Under the pieces are notes generated by a model. That model worked only from the letters and a program-made list of their open reading frames with translations, was not told where the DNA came from and did not search any database. From Bacteroidota bacterium (GTDB lineage: Bacteria; Bacteroidota; Bacteroidia; SXHM01), in contig CANJWH010000004.1 of NCBI GenBank assembly GCA_947478465.1, positions 35,102 to 99,101 of the forward strand: a stretch of DNA of 64,000 nt. Direction: 5' to 3'. The first letter of the stretch is position 1; every line of letters begins with the position of its first letter. The translations under genes were made by a program, and so were the position numbers. This document shows, one piece after another, positions 52,465 to 61,000 of the stretch.

Positions 52465-52465
52465 A

Positions 52466-52765
52466 TTATGTATGCTGATTAATGATTTCTTCTAATTGAT
52501 TTGCCTGTATCACCCCCGATTGTCTCCATTTTATTTCACCTTTTTTAAAAAGAATAAGTGTTGGAACGCCTTGAATATTATAAGCGCTTGCTGCTGATGG
52601 ATTTCTGTCAACATCAATTTTTATTATTCGTGCTTTATTACCAATTTTCTTTTTCAGGTCATCAAGAATTGGTTTCATCATTTTGCAGGGTCCGCACCAT
52701 TCGGCTGAAAAATCAACCAATACAGGTGTTTCGCTCCTTGTTATTTGTTGAAATGTTTCGTTCAT
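52466..52765 (-). CDS. Thioredoxin
   Basis: 99-residue cytoplasmic thioredoxin with the active site DFSAEWCGPCKMMKPIL and cis-Pro in IQGVPTLILFKKGE. It reduces protein disulfides or persulfides. Its start overlaps the OsmC stop by 4 bases. Unlike TrxA proteins encoded alone, it belongs to the sulfur/redox operon, so it may serve the OsmC and rhodanese proteins there. Confidence 0.93.
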   Translation of the reverse strand: MNETFQQITRSETPVLVDFSAEWCGPCKMMKPILDDLKKKIGNKARIIKIDVDRNPSAASAYNIQGVPTLILFKKGEIKWRQSGVIQANQLEEIINQHT

Positions 52766-53235
52766 AAAGATACTGTTGTTTTGGTTGCTACTTCAACTAC
52801 AGGATTTAAAATCACTTTTGAGTTGATAGAATTGGAAATTAGACATGCGCTTTCAGATTTTTGCAACACACGATCTGCACGTTCGCGGTCGCTTTCATTT
52901 GCAATGGTTACATGTGCATCAAGAATAATTTCAGTCATTCTGAATTTGCCTTCTATTTGTTCCAGCTTTCCTTTTGAGTTGCAATGAAATTCTGTGAATT
53001 CAAGTTTTGAGTTTTCGGCTATTGCAAGGAATGTTGTCATGAAACAGCTGCTTACCGATGCGGTAAACAAATGTTCAGGAGACCAGATTCCCGCAATGCC
53101 TTTTGGAAATTCAGGTGGTGTTGCCACTTCAATGCAACCATTTTGGTTTGTCAAAGCATTCAATTCAGGCGAACACATCATTCCCTGACGGTCGTGCTTC
53201 CAACTGATATTTACGTTGTAATAATGAGGTTCCAT
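52762..53235 (-). CDS. OsmC/Ohr family protein
   Basis: 157-residue Cys-based hydroperoxide reductase-like protein. The two reactive cysteines are visible in ASVSSCFMTTFLAIAEN and SACLISNSINSK. The N-terminus has YNVNISWKHDRQGMM. OsmC-type proteins reduce organic hydroperoxides with dihydrolipoyl or thiol donors; operon thioredoxin could be the donor here (inference). It is 5 bases behind the rhodanese gene. Confidence 0.92.
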   Translation of the reverse strand: MEPHYYNVNISWKHDRQGMMCSPELNALTNQNGCIEVATPPEFPKGIAGIWSPEHLFTASVSSCFMTTFLAIAENSKLEFTEFHCNSKGKLEQIEGKFRMTEIILDAHVTIANESDRERADRVLQKSESACLISNSINSKVILNPVVEVATKTTVSL

Positions 53236-53240
53236 TTTAT

Positions 53241-53558
53241 TTATTTTTTAGAAATTTTATTTTGAAGAGATTGCCAGTTTCCGCCATTGTGAACATCTTT
53301 AAAACCATTGCTTTTTAACATCGATTTTGCAGCTCCGCTTCGCATACCTGAGGCACAACAGGTAATGATTACTTTATCTTTTTTTAGTTTGCTGATATGA
53401 CTTGATAACGAATCAACGGGAATGTTTTTTGAGCCTTTAATGTGTCCTCCCGCATATTCACCTTTGCTACGTACATCAATGATTTCTGCACCGGATTTAA
53501 CTAATTCGTGGTAGTCAACAGTTTTTATGCCCAGCAGGTTTTTAATTTTTTCTATCAT
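53241..53558 (-). CDS. Single-domain rhodanese
   Basis: 105-residue cytoplasmic sulfurtransferase: GAEIIDVRSKGEYAGGHIKGSKNIP and active-site Cys in IITCCASGMRSGAA. A second Cys precedes the active one (CC), which could form a disulfide and switch it off. Likely carries sulfane sulfur (persulfide). It lies 4 bases behind the DUF2892 gene and 5 ahead of osmC. Confidence 0.92.
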   Translation of the reverse strand: MIEKIKNLLGIKTVDYHELVKSGAEIIDVRSKGEYAGGHIKGSKNIPVDSLSSHISKLKKDKVIITCCASGMRSGAAKSMLKSNGFKDVHNGGNWQSLQNKISKK

Positions 53559-53562
53559 CTAG

Positions 53563-53766
53563 TTATTTTTTAGGAGAGGTGTTAATTCCAAATGGAAAAT
53601 AAAGTGGACAAAAAGAAAGAACGCTTGTCAGTAGAAAAATTCCTCCTAAGGCAAGCAATACAATTCCTAAAGTTCCTGAAATAGTACCTGTAAAATATAG
53701 TACTGCAATTACAACAGCTACTACTACACGCAGTATTCTGTCAAATGTTCCCATGTTTGTTTTCAT
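53563..53766 (-). CDS. DUF2892 (YgaP-like transmembrane) small membrane protein
   Basis: 67 residues from ATG 53766 (MKTNMGTFDRILRVVV); the track start 27 bases up lies in the promoter leader. Two hydrophobic helices (VVVAVVIAVLYFTG, LGIVLLALGGIFLLTSVLS) are followed by CPLYFPFGINT, the DUF2892 signature with a conserved Cys. In E. coli YgaP this domain is fused to a rhodanese; here the rhodanese is the next gene, which fits a split version. Confidence 0.9.
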   Translation of the reverse strand: MKTNMGTFDRILRVVVAVVIAVLYFTGTISGTLGIVLLALGGIFLLTSVLSFCPLYFPFGINTSPKK

Positions 53767-53790
53767 TGTCTTGTTTTTTAGTTTGTGGTA

Positions 53791-53818
53791 CAAAAGTATT
53801 TCAACAAGCAGGGAACAA
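53791..53818 (-). promoter_or_regulatory. Bacteroidota promoter of the sulfur/redox operon
   Basis: On the minus strand TTG (53816-53818), 17 bases, then TACTTTTG (53791-53798), matching the -33/-7 pattern, 25 bases before ATG 53766. No clear palindromic Crp/Fnr site is seen around it. Confidence 0.6.
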
Positions 53819-53831
53819 TCAGCAACTAATG

Positions 53832-54470
53832 TTACATATCGCTCAGCAGCTTGATTTGATTTCGGTATAAAAGCAGTTTGTTTTGGTTCTCTAATTGTTT
53901 CAAAAGGCGCGACACCACTACCCTTGAAGTAGCCAATTCGTCTGCTATTTGCTGGTGTGTTAAATTAATAAGTGCTGAACCAGATGCTTTTGATTTCTCT
54001 TTCAGATAAGTTACCAATCTTTCATCTAGTTTATGAAATGCTATACCGTCAATGGTCCGCAATAGTTCGTTAAAACGCATACGAATAGTTCGCATTACAA
54101 AACTTTTCCAGGTTGGGTATTTGCTCATCCATTCGTCCATTAGTTCAATAGGTATAAGAATTCCCTCTGAATCTTCTTCTGCAATTGCCCGCACTTCGCT
54201 TGCATGGCGCATCATGCAGCAGGTAAAAGTCATTGCGCACGATTCATTTCCGCCTACATAATATAGAAGAAGCTCGTTCCCATTCTCATTATTTCGTGTT
54301 ATTTTCAATGAGCCTTTCAGAACTATGGGAACATATAAAACAGGTTGTCCGATGTCGAGCAACACTTCGCCTTCTTTAAGTTTCAGGTATTTTGCTTTTA
54401 GCCTGATTTCTTCAAGCAGTTCGGGTTCAAATACGTCTTTCAGAATAGCAAGTTGTTCTTTCATGTTCAT
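53832..54470 (-). CDS. Crp/Fnr family transcriptional regulator with Cys cluster
   Basis: 212 residues: N-terminal cNMP-binding-like barrel and C-terminal winged helix (LTHQQIADELATSRVVVSRLLKQLE). The usual cyclic-nucleotide phosphate-binding cassette is replaced by NESCAMTFTCCMMRHASEV, with Cys78, Cys84 and Cys85, suggesting redox, metal or persulfide sensing in place of cAMP binding (inference). It is the gene immediately upstream of the sulfur/redox operon on the same strand and the obvious candidate regulator. M3 is an equally possible start. Confidence 0.9.
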   Translation of the reverse strand: MNMKEQLAILKDVFEPELLEEIRLKAKYLKLKEGEVLLDIGQPVLYVPIVLKGSLKITRNNENGNELLLYYVGGNESCAMTFTCCMMRHASEVRAIAEEDSEGILIPIELMDEWMSKYPTWKSFVMRTIRMRFNELLRTIDGIAFHKLDERLVTYLKEKSKASGSALINLTHQQIADELATSRVVVSRLLKQLENQNKLLLYRNQIKLLSDM

Positions 54471-54521
54471 GCAATATTAGTTGAACACAAAGGAACGGAA
54501 TATGACGGATGTCAGGAATAA

Positions 54522-55622
54522 TTAATCAACCCAGTCAGCAACAAATGTATTGGTGTTGTGCGTGCCGCCATTATTGCGGTTGGAAGAAAATACAACATGT
54601 TTGCCGTTATTTGAAAAAACGGGAAACGCATCAAAAACACCATCAAATGTAATTTGCTCAAGCCCGGTGCCATCAAGGTTAATCATGAAAAGATTGAAAT
54701 GATATCCTTTTTCTGAAGCATGGTTTGATGAGAAAATAACCTTATCGCCTGAAGGATGAAAGAATGGTGCCCAGTTTGCTTTTCCAAGATTGGTTAGCTG
54801 TTTCAGATCACTGCCATCTGCATTACAAATGAATAATTCCATTTTGGTTGGCATTACTAAACCTTCTTTTAACAGGTCTTTGTATTCTTTTATTTCTTCT
54901 TCAGTTGTTGGTCGCGAAGCGCGGAAAATCAGTTTTGTTCCGTCAGGCGAAAAGAAGGCTCCACCATCGTAACCCAAGCCTTTGGTAATTTGCTTTATAT
55001 CCGAGCCGTCTATGTTCATGGTATAAAGCTCAGGGTCGCCCGATCGTAAAGAAGTAAAAACAATTTTATCACCTTTGGGCGAAACAGTTGCTTCTGCATC
55101 ATAGCCGGGAGAGTTGGTCAATTGTTTTTTGATATTTCCTTTCAGGTCGGCAACAAAAATATCGAAGCTGTCATATATTGGCCACACATATTTGTGGTCC
55201 GCTCGCTGCGCTGGTTTTGGTGGACAAGCATCACCGGAAAGATGAGTTGAAGCATAGAGGAATGTAGTATCACCCGGAAGAAAATAGGAACAGGTTGTTC
55301 TGCCTTTGCCGGTGCTTACTAACATTGGTTTGTAACTGCTGTCGGCTTTTGCAACTTCATAAACAAAGATCTGGTCGCATTCAGCACCTAGTTTTTCGTT
55401 GGTGATTTGCATCACTAATTTGCTGTCGTCAAAACTCCAGTAAGCTTCAGCATTATCTCCACCGAAGGTTAATTGGCGCATATTGGTAAGATGTTTTTCC
55501 TGTGGGTAATGAATCGCGCTGTCGCTTGGTGCGGTTTGTTGTTGTTGTGTCTCCTGTTTTGGTGAGCAGGAAGCAAGAATGAAAATTGATATAGTAACAA
55601 GAAGATAATTGAAGTCTTTCAT
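54522..55622 (-). CDS. TolB-like WD40/PD40 beta-propeller lipoprotein
   Basis: 366 residues; lipobox ASCSPKQ, so membrane-anchored and probably periplasmic. About five PD40 repeats are visible, such as YDAEATVSPKGDKIVFTSLRSGDPELYTMNIDGSDIKQIT, GGAFFSPDGTKLIFRAS, APFFHPSGDKVIFSSNHAS and AFPVFSNNGKHVVFSSNR. It resembles TolB propellers and the propeller domains of dipeptidyl peptidases, but lacks a peptidase domain. Possibly it binds peptides or peptidoglycan. Its neighbour M28 peptidase diverges. Confidence 0.88.
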   Translation of the reverse strand: MKDFNYLLVTISIFILASCSPKQETQQQQTAPSDSAIHYPQEKHLTNMRQLTFGGDNAEAYWSFDDSKLVMQITNEKLGAECDQIFVYEVAKADSSYKPMLVSTGKGRTTCSYFLPGDTTFLYASTHLSGDACPPKPAQRADHKYVWPIYDSFDIFVADLKGNIKKQLTNSPGYDAEATVSPKGDKIVFTSLRSGDPELYTMNIDGSDIKQITKGLGYDGGAFFSPDGTKLIFRASRPTTEEEIKEYKDLLKEGLVMPTKMELFICNADGSDLKQLTNLGKANWAPFFHPSGDKVIFSSNHASEKGYHFNLFMINLDGTGLEQITFDGVFDAFPVFSNNGKHVVFSSNRNNGGTHNTNTFVADWVD

Positions 55623-55645
55623 ACGTGTTTTATAGTTCTAAACCT

Positions 55646-55653
55646 TAGATTTG
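55646..55653 (+). promoter_or_regulatory. Bacteroidota -7 box for the M28 peptidase gene
   Basis: TAGATTTG fits TAnnTTTG, 18 bases before ATG 55671. Confidence 0.5.
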
Positions 55654-55670
55654 CGGCAAATATAAACGCT

Positions 55671-56900
55671 ATGCTCCATAAATTTTTCCATTTCATACTT
55701 TTTCTTTTTGTTGTACAATTTTCGTTTGCGCAGTCATCTGAAGAGATTATCGCTTCACTAAAAACTGACCTCACCTATTTAGCCGATGATAAATTAGAAG
55801 GCAGAGAGACCGGTACAAAAGGTGGTGAACTGGCTGCAGATTATATCGCGAAGCGATTTGCTGAAATTGGTTTGCAACCCAAAGGTGATAATGCAACCTT
55901 TTTTCAGGTTTTTAATCAAAAACCTAAAGGAATTCATGGCGAAACACTTCCAGATATCGTAAAAGAAGTAAGTGTAAAAAATGTTATGGGTTTTATTGAT
56001 AATGGTTCAGCAACAACAATAGTTATTGGTGCACATTATGACCATCTTGGGTATGGTGAAGAAGGTTCATTGAATACAGGCGAGAAAGCCATACACAATG
56101 GTGCAGATGATAATGCCAGCGGGACTTCTGCTCTTATACAGATTGCAAAAGACCTGAAAGGAAAGAATACAAATAATAATTACCTTTTAATTGCTTTTTC
56201 GGGTGAAGAAAAGGGCTTGTGGGGTTCTAATTATTACTCAAAAAATTCTACAATTCCCATCAATACTATTAATTACATGATTAATATGGATATGGTTGGA
56301 AGGCTATCTGAAAACAAACTTGCAGTTTATGGAACAGGTACTTCGCCTGTCTGGAATGATTTGCTGAAAAAAGTAATTCCTGATAGTATAAAACTTTCCA
56401 AAACAGAATCGGGTGTAGGTCCCAGCGATCATACTTCGTTTTACCTTAAAGATATCCCTGTGCTGCACTTCTTTACCGGTCAACATGCCGATTATCATAA
56501 ACCTTCTGATGATGTGGACAAAATCAGTTTCACTGGAATGGTAACTGTAATTAACTTCATTGAAAAAGTGATTGATGAACTGAATGATGATGGTAAACTT
56601 GCTTTCACAAAAACTAAAGAAGAAGACAAAGCAAATACACCTGCCTTTAAAGTTACACTAGGTGTTATGCCGGATTATATGTTCAGCGGAAAAGGCATGC
56701 AGATTAGTGCTGTGCGTGATGGTAAGCCAGCAGCTAATGCAGGTCTATTAGCAGGTGATGTTGTCATTAAAATCGGCAAAACCGATGTGGTTGACATGCA
56801 AACTTACATGCAGGCATTAAGCCTTTATAAAGTAGGCGACAAAGTAAAAGTAGTTGCTTTACGCGGCGGAAAAAAGAAAACAGTGAAGCTTGTGTTTTAA
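55671..56900 (+). CDS. M28 family zinc peptidase with C-terminal PDZ domain
   Basis: Exported peptidase of 409 residues with a signal peptide (MLHKFFHFILFLFVVQFSFAQ). Zinc ligands and catalytic residues: GAHYDHLGYG, GADDNASGTSAL, FSGEEKGLWGS, MDMVGR and the last His in HADYHKPSDDVDK. A PDZ domain fills the last ~90 residues (LGVMPDYMFSGKGMQISAVRDGKPAANAGLLAGDVVIKIG). Likely a periplasmic aminopeptidase in peptide or protein turnover. Divergent from the TolB-like gene. Confidence 0.94.
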   Translation: MLHKFFHFILFLFVVQFSFAQSSEEIIASLKTDLTYLADDKLEGRETGTKGGELAADYIAKRFAEIGLQPKGDNATFFQVFNQKPKGIHGETLPDIVKEVSVKNVMGFIDNGSATTIVIGAHYDHLGYGEEGSLNTGEKAIHNGADDNASGTSALIQIAKDLKGKNTNNNYLLIAFSGEEKGLWGSNYYSKNSTIPINTINYMINMDMVGRLSENKLAVYGTGTSPVWNDLLKKVIPDSIKLSKTESGVGPSDHTSFYLKDIPVLHFFTGQHADYHKPSDDVDKISFTGMVTVINFIEKVIDELNDDGKLAFTKTKEEDKANTPAFKVTLGVMPDYMFSGKGMQISAVRDGKPAANAGLLAGDVVIKIGKTDVVDMQTYMQALSLYKVGDKVKVVALRGGKKKTVKLVF

Positions 56901-56910
56901 AACAGCTCTT

Positions 56911-58047
56911 TTATTCCTCACTTGAATTCTTCATTTTCATAAGTAAATTGTACGCTCCTTTTGTAACAACTGTTTGTTGCGAAAGAGTTGTTGCATTGTC
57001 TGAAATAATTGCCGTAAAACCATTTTCACTGTTGCCTGTTATTATTTCCACAAGTTCAAATTCGGTTTTACTTTTTGGAACAAATACAAACTGTTTGCTT
57101 TCATAACTTACAATTGCATCTGATGGCACTGTATAATTATTCTCGCTTTTGATTTCTATTTCTGCATTCATAAACATTCCCGGAATTAGTGTTTTGTCGT
57201 AGTTTTCAAAATGACAGTGAACCACTATACTTCTGTCCTGAGTTAAATCCTGACCAATTAATATTATTTTACATGGATATTTTTTTTCCGGATTAGTATT
57301 GTTATAGGCAATTATCTTTTGTCCTACAGTTAGTTGGTTGATGTCTTTTTCATAAACAGTGAGCGCTAAGTGAATATCTGTAGGGTTTACAATTTCAAAT
57401 AGCACATCTGACGGGTTTACATATTTGCCTATATTAACATTTACTCTGGATACATAACCATCAATTGGAGAGTAAATGCTTACACTTCGTGAAAGATTAG
57501 TTTCATCTAATTTGTCTGGATTTATGCTAATGAGTTTTAATTTTTCGGAAAGTGATTTAACTAAGATTTTCTGCGCTGTATAATCATTCTGCGCCTGCTG
57601 AAATATTTTATCGCTGCTGGCTTTACTTGTGTTTAAATCCTTTTGGCGGTTAAACTCTGCTTCAGTTAAGTTTAATTTTGCCTTCGCAGTCAGATAGTTT
57701 TCCTGCAATGAAATGTACTGCTGGTCTTCAATAACAGCCAGCACATCTCCTTTGCTGATGTGCATTCCCGGTAAAAGTTCTGTTGTTTTTAAATATCCAC
57801 CTAAAGGCACACTCACTGAAAGCATGTTTTGTGGTGGAACATCGATTACTCCATTCACTTTCAGTATTGATGAAATGATTTTTTGTTCCGGTTTAGCTAT
57901 TGCTATTCCTGCATTCTGCAATTGTGCTTCTGAAATAGTAACGGTATTTTCAGTTAAAGCTATTGATGTTTTGGTTTCTTCGGATTTATTACTTGAACAG
58001 CCAGCTAAAATTGATATAGCTATTGATAGTGTGATGAAATATTTCAT
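56911..58047 (-). CDS. RND efflux periplasmic adaptor (CusB/CzcB type), lipoprotein
   Basis: Membrane fusion protein linking pump and channel; 378 residues with lipobox LAGCSSN. Order: beta-barrel/lipoyl half (VNGVIDVPPQNMLSVSVPLGGYLKTTELLPGMHISKGDVLAVIEDQQYI), helical hairpin (NYLTAKAKLNLTEAEFNRQKDL), second lipoyl half (IYSPIDGYVSRVNVNIGKYVNPSDVLFEIVN) and the membrane-proximal domain. No Met-rich or His-rich metal motif at the N-terminus. It follows the pump-channel gene by 12 bases. Confidence 0.93.
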   Translation of the reverse strand: MKYFITLSIAISILAGCSSNKSEETKTSIALTENTVTISEAQLQNAGIAIAKPEQKIISSILKVNGVIDVPPQNMLSVSVPLGGYLKTTELLPGMHISKGDVLAVIEDQQYISLQENYLTAKAKLNLTEAEFNRQKDLNTSKASSDKIFQQAQNDYTAQKILVKSLSEKLKLISINPDKLDETNLSRSVSIYSPIDGYVSRVNVNIGKYVNPSDVLFEIVNPTDIHLALTVYEKDINQLTVGQKIIAYNNTNPEKKYPCKIILIGQDLTQDRSIVVHCHFENYDKTLIPGMFMNAEIEIKSENNYTVPSDAIVSYESKQFVFVPKSKTEFELVEIITGNSENGFTAIISDNATTLSQQTVVTKGAYNLLMKMKNSSEE

Positions 58048-58059
58048 GATTGATTTCTT

Positions 58060-61000
58060 TTAATTGTTGTTGAATGAGTTAATTTTTATGATGCTTTCGT
58101 TCAGGTTTTTCAAAGCATCAATGTATTCGCTTTGAATTGTTATGGCATTGTTTGTGAGCAAGACCCACTCGAGATAATTTATGTCTCCGTTTTTAAATTG
58201 GTTGTTTGCTGTTTGAAGAATTGTTTCTGCGTTTTTGTTTGCTGAGGTTTCATAATAGCTAACTGTTTGCAGGTTTTTACTGTATTGCAAAACAGCTTGT
58301 TTGTAGTTTGTAAGCAGCGCTTGAAAGCCAGCTGAATAATTATTTTGCAACAAGTTAATATTTGCCTTCAAAGAACTAATACTTGCTTTTTGCGATGAAA
58401 AGAAAAGCGGAACACTTACACCCACTTGTAAAGACTGAAACCGACTTGACAGCGAATAGAGTACATTGTCAGAACCATAACCCTTAATTGTTCCGTTATT
58501 GTATGAAGCAAAAATATCGGGTAGTAGTTTTGATTTCTCTAATTTGAGTTTTGATAATCCTGTCTGTTCAAGTTGTTTCAGTAGCTGAAGGTCATATGTA
58601 TTTGCAACAATTGAAGTGTCGGAAATTACCGGTGAAGTAATTTTCAAATCCTTTTCATCAGGAGTAAAATATGTAGTTGTATTTAATAAAAGTTTGAATT
58701 TTAATTTAACTATTTCTAAATCCTGCTGCACTTGAAGCAATTGTTGATTGATTTGACCGCGTTGAGTTTCAGCTGTAGTCTTCTCCAGAATATTGGCTTC
58801 ACCTTTTGTAAAACGCAAAGTGGCATGCTGAAGAAATTCCGCGAAAACACTATCAGTACTTTGTAGTAGTTTTTGTTTTTGTTGAAGGTAAATTAATTCG
58901 TAAAATACTTTTGTTACTTCAGTCTTCAGTTCATTCTCTTTCAATTTTATATTAAGCAAACCACTTTTCCATTCTTGGTTAAGTAGTGATTTCTGGTTTG
59001 AATATACGGTAGGAAATTTGATGTTCTGAGATACCGAAAACCTGTTGTCTCTATAAATACTGTTCAATTGCCCGTAATCAAATGCGATATCGGTTTTTGG
59101 AATATCCCATGCTGTGCCTTTAATCTTTTCAAGATATTCAGAGTTCAATTTTTCGCTTCGTAGATTCAAATTATTTTTCACTGCTGTATCCATAGCTGCA
59201 TTTAGTGAAATACTTGATTGTGCTGAGGATTGTTGTGTCGCAAAAATTATTGAAGCCAGAATTATCGCTGCAACTACAGATCCTTTTTTCTTCTTTGTCC
59301 GCAAAATTCCTTTTTCGAAAATTATATACAGTACAGGTAAAACAAAAAGTGTAAGAAAGGTTGCAATCAGCAAACCGCCAATTACTACTGTAGCTAAAGG
59401 ACGTTGCACTTCAGCTCCTGCGCCACCACTAAGTGCCATTGGAAGGAAACCAAATGAAGCAACAAATCCAGTCATTAACACAGGACGCAACCTTATTTTT
59501 GTCCCCATTAAAACTATTTTACGGGTATCATTCCAACCCTCTGATTTTAAACGGTTAAATTCTGCAATAAGAACTATTCCGTTTAAAACAGCAACACCAA
59601 ACAATGCAATAAAACCAACACCTGCAGAAATACTGAAGGGCATATCTCTAATAGCAAGTGCAAATATCCCACCTGTAGCTGAAAGCGGTATTGCCGAATA
59701 GATTAGTAGACTTTGTTTGACTGAGTTAAATGAAAAGTATAACAAGATAAAAATCAGTAATAGAGCAACAGGCACAGCAATGCTTAATCTTGCCTTTGCA
59801 GCATTCAGGTTTTCAAACGCTCCGCCATAGGTAATGTAATAACCAGCGGGTAACTTTATCTGCTTTTCAACTTTTATCTGTAGTTCACCAACAATGGTTT
59901 GAACATCTCTTCCACCTACATTAAAACCTACAATTATTCTACGTTTAGCATCTTCTCGTTGTATCTGGTTTGGGCCATCCTTTAATTCAACATTTGCCAG
60001 CAGGTAGAGTGGAATTTGATTTCCGTCATGACCTGGGATTAGTAGGTTTCTAATGTCTTCAATATCTTTTTTCTGTTCATTCTTAATGCGTACCACTAAA
60101 TCAAAACGTTTTTCACCTTCATAAACAAATCCGGCTGATTGTCCAGCAAGTGCGGTGTTTACAACACGATTGATATCGCTGATGTTTAAACCATATTGCG
60201 CAATGGCAGAGCGGTTATACTCAATAATAATCTGAGGCAAACCGGTAACAGGCTCGACATAGATGTTCTTTGTCCCCTCAACTTCAGAAGAAAGTTTACC
60301 TAATTTCTCAGCATAAAAAGCAAGGGTATCCATATTCTCACCAAATATTTTACACACCACATCCTGTTTTGCCCCGGTCATTAATTCATTAAAACGCATT
60401 TGAACCGGAAATTGAAAACTTGTTGTTATGCCTGGAACAGCAGCAACAGCAGCTGACATTTTCTCAGCAAGTTCAGGGAAGTTTGTTGCTGAAGTCCATT
60501 CGCTTTTATCTTTTAATATTATCATCATATCTGCAGCTTCCATTGGCATGGGATCGGTAGGGATTTCACCGCTTCCTAATTTTGTAACTACCTGTTCTAC
60601 CTCAGGAAACTGTGTTTTCAGGATATGAGCAGCTTTCTGTGTGCTGGCAATTGTGGTGGTTAGATTACTGCCTGTGAGAACTCGTGTTTCAACTGCAAAA
60701 TCCCCTTCTTCAAGTGCAGGAATAAATTCACCTCCCATGTTTGACAAGATCCAAATGGATATAAAAAACAATACAACTGAAGTGATGATAACTGATTTAG
60801 GAAAGTTTAAAATTTTTTCAAGTGCATGTTGATAGTTACGCTCAAAGAATTCCATCATTTTATCTGAAAATGTTTTTTTGTGCGATATTTTTTTGCTCAT
60901 AACCAAGGCACTCATCATTGGAACATAAGTAAGTGAAAGAATAAAAGCTCCCAACAATGCAAAACTTACTGTTTGCGCCATAGGAATAAACATTTTTCCT

